From Paludibacteraceae bacterium (GTDB taxonomy: Bacteria; Bacteroidota; Bacteroidia; Bacteroidales; Paludibacteraceae), in the NCBI GenBank assembly GCA_016302585.1, contig JAEDNI010000020.1, positions 1-33,162 of the forward strand: a stretch of 33,162 bases of DNA. The letters run 5' to 3'. Numbering within the stretch: the stretch's first letter is position 1; each line of letters begins with the position of its first letter. Below the pieces are notes generated by a model. The model ran no database searches. It was not told the DNA's origin and saw only the letters and a list, made by a program, of their open reading frames with translations. Both the position numbers and the translations under genes were made by a program. Of the stretch, positions 14,319 through 21,317 are shown piece by piece.

Positions 14319-16394
14319 TTATCCTACTTGGCATCCGTTCTTCACGGGTGCAGAAACGGTAGTGACGACCAGTTTGCCGTCGGCATCTACCGCCGAGAGA
14401 ATCATACCCTGACTCTCGATACCCATCATCTTACGGGGTGGGAAATTGGCGATGAACAGCACCTGTTTGCCCACGAGCACGGAGGGGTCCGGATAACTTT
14501 GTGCAATACCCGATAAAATCGTACGACCTCCCATGCCATCGTCCAATTTGAACTGCAGCAAACGCTCCGATTTCTTGACGGGCGTACACTCCAGTACAGT
14601 AGCCACGCGGATGTCATTTTTCTCGAATTCATCGAAAGAATTCGGTTCTTTGACCGGTTCGGGTCTCCAGTTCCTGAGTGCCTCGGCTTGTGCTGCGGCT
14701 TCGTTCTCGGCCTTGATGCGGGCGAGCTTGTCGAGTTGCGCCTGAATAGCACTGTCTTCGATCTTCTCAAAGAGCAGCGAGATCTCGCCGAGCGCATCGT
14801 TCTCTTTGAGCATATCGATACGACCGAGATCTTCCCAGCCGAAGGCTTGGTCAAGACGCAACATGGCGCGTAATTTCTCCGATGAAAACGGGAGGAACGG
14901 CTCGAAAGCGATGGCGAGGTTAGCGGCTATCTGCAGCGCGATATGGAGCACCGTAGCGGTACGGTTCATATCCGTCTTGGCGAGTTTCCAAGGCTCGGTA
15001 TCGGCGAGGTATTTATTACCGATGCGGGCGAGGTTCATGGCCTCTTTCTGCGCCTCGCGGAAACGGAAGACATCGAGCAAACTCTCGATTTGTGATTTGT
15101 AATTTGTGATTTGTGATATGACTTCTTTGTCGTAGTCGGTGAGTTCACCGCAGGCGGGTACGCGTCCTTCGAAATACTTGGACGTGAGCACGAGGGCGCG
15201 GTTGACGAAGTTACCGTAGATAGCTACGAGTTCGTTGTTGTTACGCGCCTGGAAGTCCGCCCAGGTGAAGTCGTTATCTTTGGTCTCCGGGGCATTGGCG
15301 GTAAGCACATAGCGCAGCACGTCCTGTTTGCCGGGGAAATCATCGAGGTATTCGTTGAGCCAAACCGCCCAGTTGCGGGAAGTAGAGATCTTATCGCCCT
15401 CGAGGTTCAGGAACTCATTCGACGGCACGTTGTCGGGCAAGTTATAGCCCTGCGCCTTGAGCATAGCGGGGAAGACGATGCAGTGGAAAACGATGTTATC
15501 TTTCCCGATGAAATGGATCATTCTGGTGTCTTCCTGTTTCCACCATTTCTCCCAATTACCGAATTTATCGGGCTCGTTTTGGCAAAGCTCCTGGGTATTG
15601 GAGATGTAGCCGATGGGGGCATCAAACCATACGTAAAGCACTTTGCCTTCTGCACCCTCTACGGGCACGGGGATACCCCAGTCCAGGTCACGGGTGACGG
15701 CACGGGGTTTGAGTCCGCTATCGAGCCAACTCTTGCACTGGCCATAGACGTTCGAACGCCATTCCTTATGATTATTGAGGATCCAGTCCTCGAGCCAGGT
15801 CTGATATTGATCAAGGGGGAGGTACCAGTGTTTGGTCTCCTTCTTGGTGAGGGCATTCCCGGTCTCGGCATTATAGGGGTTGATCAGTTCATCGGGCGAG
15901 AGGGTAGCACCGCATTTCTCACACTGGTCGCCATAGGCACCCAAGGAATGGCAGCGCGGACACTCACCGCGGATATTGCGGTCGGTCAGGAAATGGCCTG
16001 TCTCGGGATCGTAGAACTGCTCCGAGCTCTCTTCGATAAACTGACCGGCTTCGTACATCTTGCGGAAATAGTCCGCGGCAAACCGATGATGAATAGCCGA
16101 AGTGGTACGGGAATAGATATCGAAGGAGATACCGAATTGCTCAAAAGAGCGCTTGATCAGCGAGTGATAGCGGTCCACCACCTCTTGGGTTGTGATTCCT
16201 TCTTTGCGGGCGCGTATAGTGACGGGAACCCCGTGCTCATCGCTACCGCAGACAAACATGGTCTCCTTGCCTTTCAGGCGCAGATAGCGCGCGTAGATAT
16301 CCGCCGGAACATAGACGCCGGCAAGGTGTCCGATGTGCACCGGACCATTCGCATAAGGCAGGGCTGCTGTAATTAAAGTGCGATTATATGCCAT
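14319..16394 (-). CDS. metG: Methionyl-tRNA synthetase with C-terminal tRNA-binding domain
   Basis: 691 aa. Charges initiator and elongator tRNA-Met. The HIGH motif is PYANGPVHIGHLAG near the N-terminus. The zinc-knuckle region contains GECPRCHSLGAYGDQCEKCG. The KMSKS loop is represented by GDKISTSRNWAVW. The anticodon-binding helical domain follows. At the C-terminus, after a linker (EAAAQAEALRNWRPEPVKEP), comes an EMAP/Trbp111-like OB domain: NDIRVATVLECTPVKKSERL ... GRTILSGIAQSYPDPS. One oddity is an insertion-like SQITNYKSQIES, encoded by a period-7 DNA repeat, at the junction with the anticodon domain. The promoter lies at 16521-16553; the leader is about 110 nt and is overlapped by the divergent outer-membrane-protein promoter. 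Confidence 0.97.
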   Translation of the reverse strand: MAYNRTLITAALPYANGPVHIGHLAGVYVPADIYARYLRLKGKETMFVCGSDEHGVPVTIRARKEGITTQEVVDRYHSLIKRSFEQFGISFDIYSRTTSAIHHRFAADYFRKMYEAGQFIEESSEQFYDPETGHFLTDRNIRGECPRCHSLGAYGDQCEKCGATLSPDELINPYNAETGNALTKKETKHWYLPLDQYQTWLEDWILNNHKEWRSNVYGQCKSWLDSGLKPRAVTRDLDWGIPVPVEGAEGKVLYVWFDAPIGYISNTQELCQNEPDKFGNWEKWWKQEDTRMIHFIGKDNIVFHCIVFPAMLKAQGYNLPDNVPSNEFLNLEGDKISTSRNWAVWLNEYLDDFPGKQDVLRYVLTANAPETKDNDFTWADFQARNNNELVAIYGNFVNRALVLTSKYFEGRVPACGELTDYDKEVISQITNYKSQIESLLDVFRFREAQKEAMNLARIGNKYLADTEPWKLAKTDMNRTATVLHIALQIAANLAIAFEPFLPFSSEKLRAMLRLDQAFGWEDLGRIDMLKENDALGEISLLFEKIEDSAIQAQLDKLARIKAENEAAAQAEALRNWRPEPVKEPNSFDEFEKNDIRVATVLECTPVKKSERLLQFKLDDGMGGRTILSGIAQSYPDPSVLVGKQVLFIANFPPRKMMGIESQGMILSAVDADGKLVVTTVSAPVKNGCQVG
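15087..15121. repeat. Heptamer repeat (GATTTGT) inside metG
   Basis: Units GATTTGT, GATTTGT, AATTTGT, GATTTGT, GATATGA in a row. On the coding strand they encode SQITNYKSQIES. Composition is AT-rich compared with the surrounding GC-rich gene. Confidence 0.85.
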
Positions 16395-16440
16395 ATTTTT
16401 GTATAAATTTTTACTAAAAAGTTGTTTTTTCTAAAAATTG

Positions 16441-16472
16441 TTTGTGTATATCAATTATTTTTACTACTTTTG
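16441..16472 (+). promoter_or_regulatory. Promoter of the outer-membrane protein gene
   Basis: TTTG at 16441-16444, 20 bp, TACTTTTG at 16465-16472. It lies between the metG promoter and the metG start, so the two transcripts overlap head-to-head. Confidence 0.75.
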
Positions 16473-16520
16473 CGGTCGCAAAAGACCTCCGTACCGGAAG
16501 TACACAAACTGAAATCGGCT

Positions 16521-16553
16521 GCAAAGGTACTACAAAAAATCCAAATATGCAAA
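16521..16553 (-). promoter_or_regulatory. Promoter of metG operon
   Basis: Minus strand TTTGC (16549-16553) and TACCTTTGC (16521-16529). The -33 element overlaps the first codons of the divergent gene. Confidence 0.75.
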
Positions 16554-17581
16554 TTAAAACGTTGAAAAATCGCCAAACATATTTCGTTTTGCTACTTGCG
16601 TTGCTCATTAGCGGGGTGACGCAGGCGAAAGTAAGCAATTATATCGGTGCTACGGCGCAGGTAGCGGACTGGACGTTGAAGCCCGCCCAGAGTCAGTATG
16701 GTTCCAGTTTCGGTCCCGTCGGTGGTGTTGGGTTTGTGTATGAGATGCAGGCGGGTAAAAAATACAGTCCTACCCGTTTTCTCTTTGACCTCGGCGTAGG
16801 TGCGTGGGGTGGTATGACGGCGTTCTCGCAGGGAAGTAGCAAAGTGGTTTCGTTGGATGGTCAACGTGACCTGCAAGGGGATCCGTTCAGTTATGTCTAT
16901 GAGATCAAGAGCCGCAAAGATTACTACACGAATATCGCGGTGCAGGTGCCGGTTCTGTTGGGAGTTCAGCACAAGGCGTTTTATATGCTGGTTGGTATGA
17001 AATTCGATGCGAGTGTGTTCACTCGTGCGCATTCCAAAGCGACCCTTACGACCTACGGTAATTATCCCGATTTCGGTATTATCGGTCTGTCGCCGGAACT
17101 GCCTCAGTATCAGTTCTTTGCGAATGAGAAGAAGCATAATAATGCCCCTGCCAGTCTGAAGTTGAACATGGCGCTGAGTCTGGAGTTAGGCGGTAGGATA
17201 GGTGTGTTGACGAGCGATGTGGGATACGATGTACCGAAGCGTAATGTGGAGTATCGTTTAGCCGGATTCATCGACTATGGTCTGACGGATGTGCATACGT
17301 CGCGCACCTTGGATGCCCTCGTGACGCCGACGACCTATAACACCGATCCGGAGTCGCCGGACTATGTGTACAACACCCGCACGATGATCGATGGCGTGGA
17401 GTTGAATGATCTGATGTCCACGAAGAACTTCGCTTCGAAGGTGAATAACCTGATGATCGGTGTGAAGTTTACGATTCTCTTCCAGTTGCCGGAGACAGGT
17501 CGATGCCTGCTCTGCTACGACGCATACAAGAGTTTAGTCCGTCCCCGCGGGGGTAGAAGTGGAATGAAGTACGAGGAATAA
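16547..17581 (+). CDS. Outer-membrane beta-barrel protein, unknown function
   Basis: 344 aa from ATG 16547, chosen because MQIKTLKNRQTYFVLLLALL ISGVTQA gives a complete signal peptide; the open frame extends upstream only through promoter sequence. The mature protein alternates polar and hydrophobic residues, with many Gly/Tyr/Phe. Examples are GATAQVADWTLKPAQSQYGS, FLFDLGVGAWGGMTAFSQG and ALSLELGGRIGVLTSDVGYD, and the last strand is LMIGVKFTILFQLPE. This pattern is typical of Bacteroidota outer-membrane barrels of the PorT/OprF-like sort; no specific family is recognised. After the last barrel strand, a Cys-containing basic tail of about 27 residues runs 48 bp into the 3' end of cdaA on the other strand. 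Confidence 0.8.
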   Translation: MQIKTLKNRQTYFVLLLALLISGVTQAKVSNYIGATAQVADWTLKPAQSQYGSSFGPVGGVGFVYEMQAGKKYSPTRFLFDLGVGAWGGMTAFSQGSSKVVSLDGQRDLQGDPFSYVYEIKSRKDYYTNIAVQVPVLLGVQHKAFYMLVGMKFDASVFTRAHSKATLTTYGNYPDFGIIGLSPELPQYQFFANEKKHNNAPASLKLNMALSLELGGRIGVLTSDVGYDVPKRNVEYRLAGFIDYGLTDVHTSRTLDALVTPTTYNTDPESPDYVYNTRTMIDGVELNDLMSTKNFASKVNNLMIGVKFTILFQLPETGRCLLCYDAYKSLVRPRGGRSGMKYEE

Positions 17582-18316
17582 ATCGTCCTCTTTCACTTCG
17601 CGAATAGTGCCATTCTTGGCAACCGAGATATGGCCGGTCTCTTCCGATACTACGATGCACGTAGCATCGGATTTTTCTGCTAATCCCAACGCGGCGCGGT
17701 GACGCAAACCGTAATGCTGCGGAATAGACTGGTTATGACTGACAGGCAGTATGCAGGCGGCCGCTACCAGTTTTCCATCGCGGATGATAAGTGCGCCGTC
17801 ATGGAGCGGGGTATTCTTGAAGAAGATATTCTCGATGAGACGCGCCGAGACGATAGCATCCAGTCGTTCTCCGGTCTCGATGATATCCTTGAGGTCATCG
17901 GCTTCGGGAAGGACAATGAGTGCACCCGTTTTGGTGGAAGCCATATGACGGCAAGCCTGGGTGATCTCAAGCACCTGTTGACGGGAAGCTGTCTCGTCTT
18001 CGTTTCTGCGCTTAAACAAGGCCAGTGAAGAGAAACGTGCACCCAAGCGATTAATGAACGAACGGATCTCTTCCTGGAAGATCACGATGAGTGCGATGGC
18101 TCCTACGGAGATGATACGGTCGAAGAGTGCGCCGGTAAGGTCCAGGTCGAAGACGAAACTGACCAAAAACCAAACTACGATGAACGCCAAGATACCCCAG
18201 AAAAGGTTCGAAGCTCCGCTCTTGCGCAGCAGGCGGTAAACCTCATATAAGATTGTAGCCACCAGCAGGATGTCTATCAAATCTTTGAATCCGAATGAAA
18301 CGGCGAGAAAATGCAT
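17534..18316 (-). CDS. cdaA: Diadenylate cyclase CdaA (DisA_N domain)
   Basis: 260 aa. Makes the second messenger c-di-AMP from two ATP at the inner membrane. Three transmembrane helices occupy about residues 8-85. The cytosolic DAC domain carries the two catalytic motifs: DGA at 173-175 (in LHDGALIIRDGKLVAAACIL) and RHR at 205-207 (GLRHRAALGL). It is followed by ATCIVVSEETGHISVAKNG, so it should be active. It lies 28 nt after folP on the same strand, an arrangement common in Bacteroidota. Its 3' end overlaps the convergent outer-membrane-protein gene by 48 bp. Confidence 0.95.
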   Translation of the reverse strand: MHFLAVSFGFKDLIDILLVATILYEVYRLLRKSGASNLFWGILAFIVVWFLVSFVFDLDLTGALFDRIISVGAIALIVIFQEEIRSFINRLGARFSSLALFKRRNEDETASRQQVLEITQACRHMASTKTGALIVLPEADDLKDIIETGERLDAIVSARLIENIFFKNTPLHDGALIIRDGKLVAAACILPVSHNQSIPQHYGLRHRAALGLAEKSDATCIVVSEETGHISVAKNGTIREVKEDDLFLVLHSTSTPAGTD

Positions 18317-18344
18317 TCTGTGTATAATCTATTAAGTTACTGTT

Positions 18345-19079
18345 CTAATTCCTACTACCCGACAGTTGTTCCCAGAGGGTGATGGTCTGTTTGGTCTCTT
18401 TCACGTCGTGGGTACGCAGGATTGAAGCGCCGTGCTCGAGTGCGTACAGTTGCAGCGCCTGGGTGGCGCAGAGGCACGTATCGGGCGTGAGTCCCAAGGG
18501 CCGCCACAGCATGGATTTGCGACTGACGCCCACCAAGACCGGTCGCTCATAGGCCTTGAGTCGGTCCAGTTGCCGCATACAGGTATAGTCCGCCTCAGTG
18601 CTGTTGATGAATCCGAAACCGGGATCGAGAATGAGGTCGATATCCTGCATTTCAGGCATGCGTTTCGGCAGGTCGAGTTGGCCGCAGAGAGTCCATACAT
18701 ACGGGGCACGGTACTTGCGCACGAGGTCGTACATCGCTTCGCATCCGCCCGAGATGTCGTTGATAATCATGGGACCGAACTGCTGCAGGGCTTTCTCTGC
18801 TATAGCCGGACGAAAAGTATCCAAGGAGAGGGGCACCTCCGGCAAGGCTTCTCGGATCGCACGCAAAGCCGGTTCTACCCGCTGCCATTCTTCCTCTTGA
18901 CTTGCAGGCGTACTGCCCGGGCGGGTGGAACATCCGCCGATATCCAGGATATCCGCTCCGTCGGCTATCGCTTCTTTCGCCCATCGGAGGATACAGTCCT
19001 TCTGCTCCTTCGCCGAAGAACTTACCCATAAACGCGAGGATGCATAAAAGCTATCCGGCGTGACATTTCCGATGGCCAT
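18345..19079 (-). CDS. folP: Dihydropteroate synthase
   Basis: 244 aa from ATG 19079. Condenses p-aminobenzoate with dihydropterin pyrophosphate in folate synthesis; target of sulfonamides. Motifs in order: MAIGNVTPDSF, ADILDIGGCSTRPGS, SLDTFRPAIAEKAL, INDISGGCEAMYD, LILDPGFGFINS, VGVSRKSMLW and SILRTHDVKET. The chain starts right at the first conserved strand and lacks the ~15 residues seen in many homologues. A GTG 15 bp upstream is in frame. However, the -7 promoter element sits at 19098-19106, so transcription should begin at about 19093 and the GTG would be at or above the transcript start. ATG 19079 therefore seems the start, with a leader of only about 14 nt. Confidence 0.94.
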   Translation of the reverse strand: MAIGNVTPDSFYASSRLWVSSSAKEQKDCILRWAKEAIADGADILDIGGCSTRPGSTPASQEEEWQRVEPALRAIREALPEVPLSLDTFRPAIAEKALQQFGPMIINDISGGCEAMYDLVRKYRAPYVWTLCGQLDLPKRMPEMQDIDLILDPGFGFINSTEADYTCMRQLDRLKAYERPVLVGVSRKSMLWRPLGLTPDTCLCATQALQLYALEHGASILRTHDVKETKQTITLWEQLSGSRN

Positions 19080-19097
19080 GATTTGCGTTTTCACGCT

Positions 19098-19130
19098 GCA
19101 AAATTACTACAAAAAATCCGAATGAGCAAA
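19098..19130 (-). promoter_or_regulatory. Promoter of folP-cdaA
   Basis: Minus strand TTTGC (19126-19130), 20-bp spacer, TAATTTTGC (19098-19106). It is very close to the coding start. Confidence 0.7.
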
Positions 19131-19166
19131 AAAAAAATGCAAATATGCAAAAAAAAGCAATAAAAA

Positions 19167-19198
19167 TTTGCGTAAATGGAAAAAAAGAAGTACTTTTG
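19167..19198 (+). promoter_or_regulatory. Promoter of gldJ-gcvH
   Basis: TTTG 19167-19170, 20 bp, TACTTTTG 19191-19198. The spacer is A-rich. Divergent from the folP promoter, with no overlap. Confidence 0.8.
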
Positions 19199-19243
19199 CA
19201 GGCTGATTTATATGTAGATATAAAATTTGACAAACAAATAATT

Positions 19244-20851
19244 ATGAAAAACGTATTAAGGTATCTGTTGATCGGAATGGTCGTTCTGGGTGTTTCTGCA
19301 TGCCAGCAGCGCGAGTTGAATACCCGTGTAAGTAACACGACGGGATGGAGCTATTTCGATCCGAAGACTACTAATTTTGAGGCCCAAGAGGGTGTGGGAA
19401 ATGCAAATCCTGTAGGAATGGTGCAGATCCAGGGAGGTTCGTTTACGGTAGGAGAGAAGGATGAGTTCCTGACCGCTCCGCGTAACAACGAGACCCGTAC
19501 GGTGACGGCAAGCCACTTCTTCATGGACAAGTATGAGATCACGAACCTGAACTGGAACGAATACCTCCACTGGTTGGAGTTTGTATTCGGTGCAGTAGCT
19601 CCGGAGTTGGTGGATCAGGCTCGTCCGGATCACACCGTATGGCGTGAGGATCTGGCGTACAACGACCCGTATGAGAACTACTATTTCGAGCACCCGGCAT
19701 TCTCTTTCTATCCGATAGTAGGTGTGACTTGGGAGCAGGCTATGGATTACTGCCAATGGCGTACCGACCGTGTGAACGAGATGGCGTTGGTGAACTGCGG
19801 CGCGATGCAAATTCCTGATTTCACGATGCTGAGCGAGGAGATCGACGAGGATGGTAAGGAAGAATGGGAGCAAGAGCACGGCTATGAGTTAGTGCCGTAT
19901 GAGAAGCCGAGCGAGGAAGATCCGGACCAGACGATTACCGTTTATCGTCCGAGCTACGAATGGATCCGCGATAAGTTTGTATTCAATACCGAGAAATATA
20001 AGATGAATGATGAGTACGTTCCTGAGTATGGTCGTAATCCGAAACAAGATAGCTATGGCAAACCCCGTAAGGTGACTATCGCCGACGGTATTTTTGTGAA
20101 CGGCTATCGTCTGCCGACCGAGGCTGAGTGGGAGTTCGCTGCTTATGCTCCGGTAGCCGGTGATGACGGTCTGACGATCGAGGGTAAGATTTATCCGTGG
20201 AGCGGCTATCATCCGCGCGATATGTCGAAGCGCGCCCTGGGTCAGATGCAGGCTAACTTCGTTCGTGGACGAGGCGACATGATGGGTGTCAGCGGTGCGC
20301 TGAACGATAAGTATGTGATCACCAACCCGGTAGATGCCTTCTATCCCAACGATTTCGGATTGTATAACATGGCCGGAAACGTAAACGAGTGGGTAATGGA
20401 TGTATATCGTGAGACGACGTTCCAAGATGCATCGGAGTACAACTCCTTCCGTGGTAATATCTACAGCTACCCGGTACTGGACGAGGATGGCAGATTTGCT
20501 ACAGACTCGCTGGGTCGCGTTCAGATTGCCTGGACGAGCAAAGAGGATAAGCGTGACGTACGCGATGGCGACCGCGCAAGTCTGTATGATACCGATTTCC
20601 CGTTGATCGGCGACACCACCGGTCTGGCTAATCTGGAGGAGCGTAAGATTGATATCACCGATATCCTGGCTCCGCGTATCACCAAGAAGACCCGCGTTTA
20701 CAAAGGTGGTTCTTGGGCTGATCGTATCTACTGGCTTAATCCGTCTACCCGTCGTTATCTGGATCAAGACCAGGCATCGTCGAAGATCGGTTTCCGCTGC
20801 GCGATGTCGGCTCTGGGTGATCAAATTCCTCCGACGCCTATTGTTCAATAA
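19244..20851 (+). CDS. gldJ: Gliding motility / type IX secretion lipoprotein GldJ
   Basis: 535 aa from ATG 19244, chosen because it gives a lipoprotein signal (MVVLGVSAC lipobox). The body is a formylglycine-generating-enzyme/SUMF-like fold of the GldJ/GldK type. Matches to GldJ are strong in order: SNTTGWSYFDPKTTNFEAQ, MVQIQGGSFTVGEKDEF, FFMDKYEITNLNWNEYLHWL, and VWREDLAYNDPYENYYFEHP. These are followed by YPIVGVTWEQAMDYCQWRTD, YRLPTEAEWEFAAYAPV, FGLYNMAGNVNEWVMDVYRE and a final YKGGSWADRIYWLNPSTRRY LDQD. In Bacteroidota, GldJ supports the type IX secretion machinery and gliding. Catalytic cysteines of true sulfatase-modifying enzymes are not evident, so the role is structural. gcvH follows 29 nt downstream. 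Confidence 0.92.
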   Translation: MKNVLRYLLIGMVVLGVSACQQRELNTRVSNTTGWSYFDPKTTNFEAQEGVGNANPVGMVQIQGGSFTVGEKDEFLTAPRNNETRTVTASHFFMDKYEITNLNWNEYLHWLEFVFGAVAPELVDQARPDHTVWREDLAYNDPYENYYFEHPAFSFYPIVGVTWEQAMDYCQWRTDRVNEMALVNCGAMQIPDFTMLSEEIDEDGKEEWEQEHGYELVPYEKPSEEDPDQTITVYRPSYEWIRDKFVFNTEKYKMNDEYVPEYGRNPKQDSYGKPRKVTIADGIFVNGYRLPTEAEWEFAAYAPVAGDDGLTIEGKIYPWSGYHPRDMSKRALGQMQANFVRGRGDMMGVSGALNDKYVITNPVDAFYPNDFGLYNMAGNVNEWVMDVYRETTFQDASEYNSFRGNIYSYPVLDEDGRFATDSLGRVQIAWTSKEDKRDVRDGDRASLYDTDFPLIGDTTGLANLEERKIDITDILAPRITKKTRVYKGGSWADRIYWLNPSTRRYLDQDQASSKIGFRCAMSALGDQIPPTPIVQ

Positions 20852-20880
20852 GCATTAACGTTTAAAATAAGTTCTAAGAT

Positions 20881-21255
20881 ATGAATTTTCCTGAGAATAT
20901 TCGCTATACCAGCGAGCACGAATGGATCCGTGTAGAGGGTGATGAGGCATATGTCGGCATCACCGACTATGCGCAATCCGAGTTAGGCGAGATCGTTTTC
21001 ATCGACGTTCCTACGGAGGGTGAGACGGTAGCGCAAGGTGAAGTGTTTGGTTCTATTGAAGCCGTTAAGACGGTGAGCGACCTGAATATGCCTGTTACAG
21101 GTGAGGTGCTGGAGATCAACGGTGCGCTGGATGCACAGCCGGAGTTGGTCAACAACGACCCGTATGGAGAAGGCTGGATTATCCGCATCGCGGTGAAGGA
21201 TGCAGCAGAGCTCGACAGCCTGATGGATGCTGCGGCTTACCAAGCTTCCCTCTAA
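20881..21255 (+). CDS. gcvH: Glycine cleavage system H protein
   Basis: 124 aa, normal length. Carries the lipoyl group that shuttles the methylamine intermediate between the P, T and L proteins. The lipoylation site is Lys63 in GSIEAVKTVSDLNMPVTGE. The N-terminal YTSEHEWIRVEGDEAYVGIT and the internal NDPYGEGWIIRI are also diagnostic. The other gcv genes are not in this window. It shares the gldJ promoter by position, and a strong terminator follows. Confidence 0.97.
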   Translation: MNFPENIRYTSEHEWIRVEGDEAYVGITDYAQSELGEIVFIDVPTEGETVAQGEVFGSIEAVKTVSDLNMPVTGEVLEINGALDAQPELVNNDPYGEGWIIRIAVKDAAELDSLMDAAAYQASL

Positions 21256-21273
21256 TAGCCCGTTGGGAATGAA

Positions 21274-21306
21274 AAAAGACTCGCTGGTGGCGAGTCTTTT
21301 CTTTTT
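21274..21306. terminator. Bidirectional rho-independent terminator
   Basis: Stem AAAAGACTCGC (21274-21284) and GCGAGTCTTTT (21290-21300) with a 5-nt loop, flanked by an A-run and T-run on the respective strands. It serves both gcvH (plus) and the outer-membrane barrel gene (minus), which converge here. Confidence 0.92.
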
Positions 21307-21317
21307 GTGTACTTCGC

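Noticed and set aside
15483..16376. 297-codon plus-strand frame opposite metG
   Set aside because: Antisense shadow of the conserved MetG catalytic domain.
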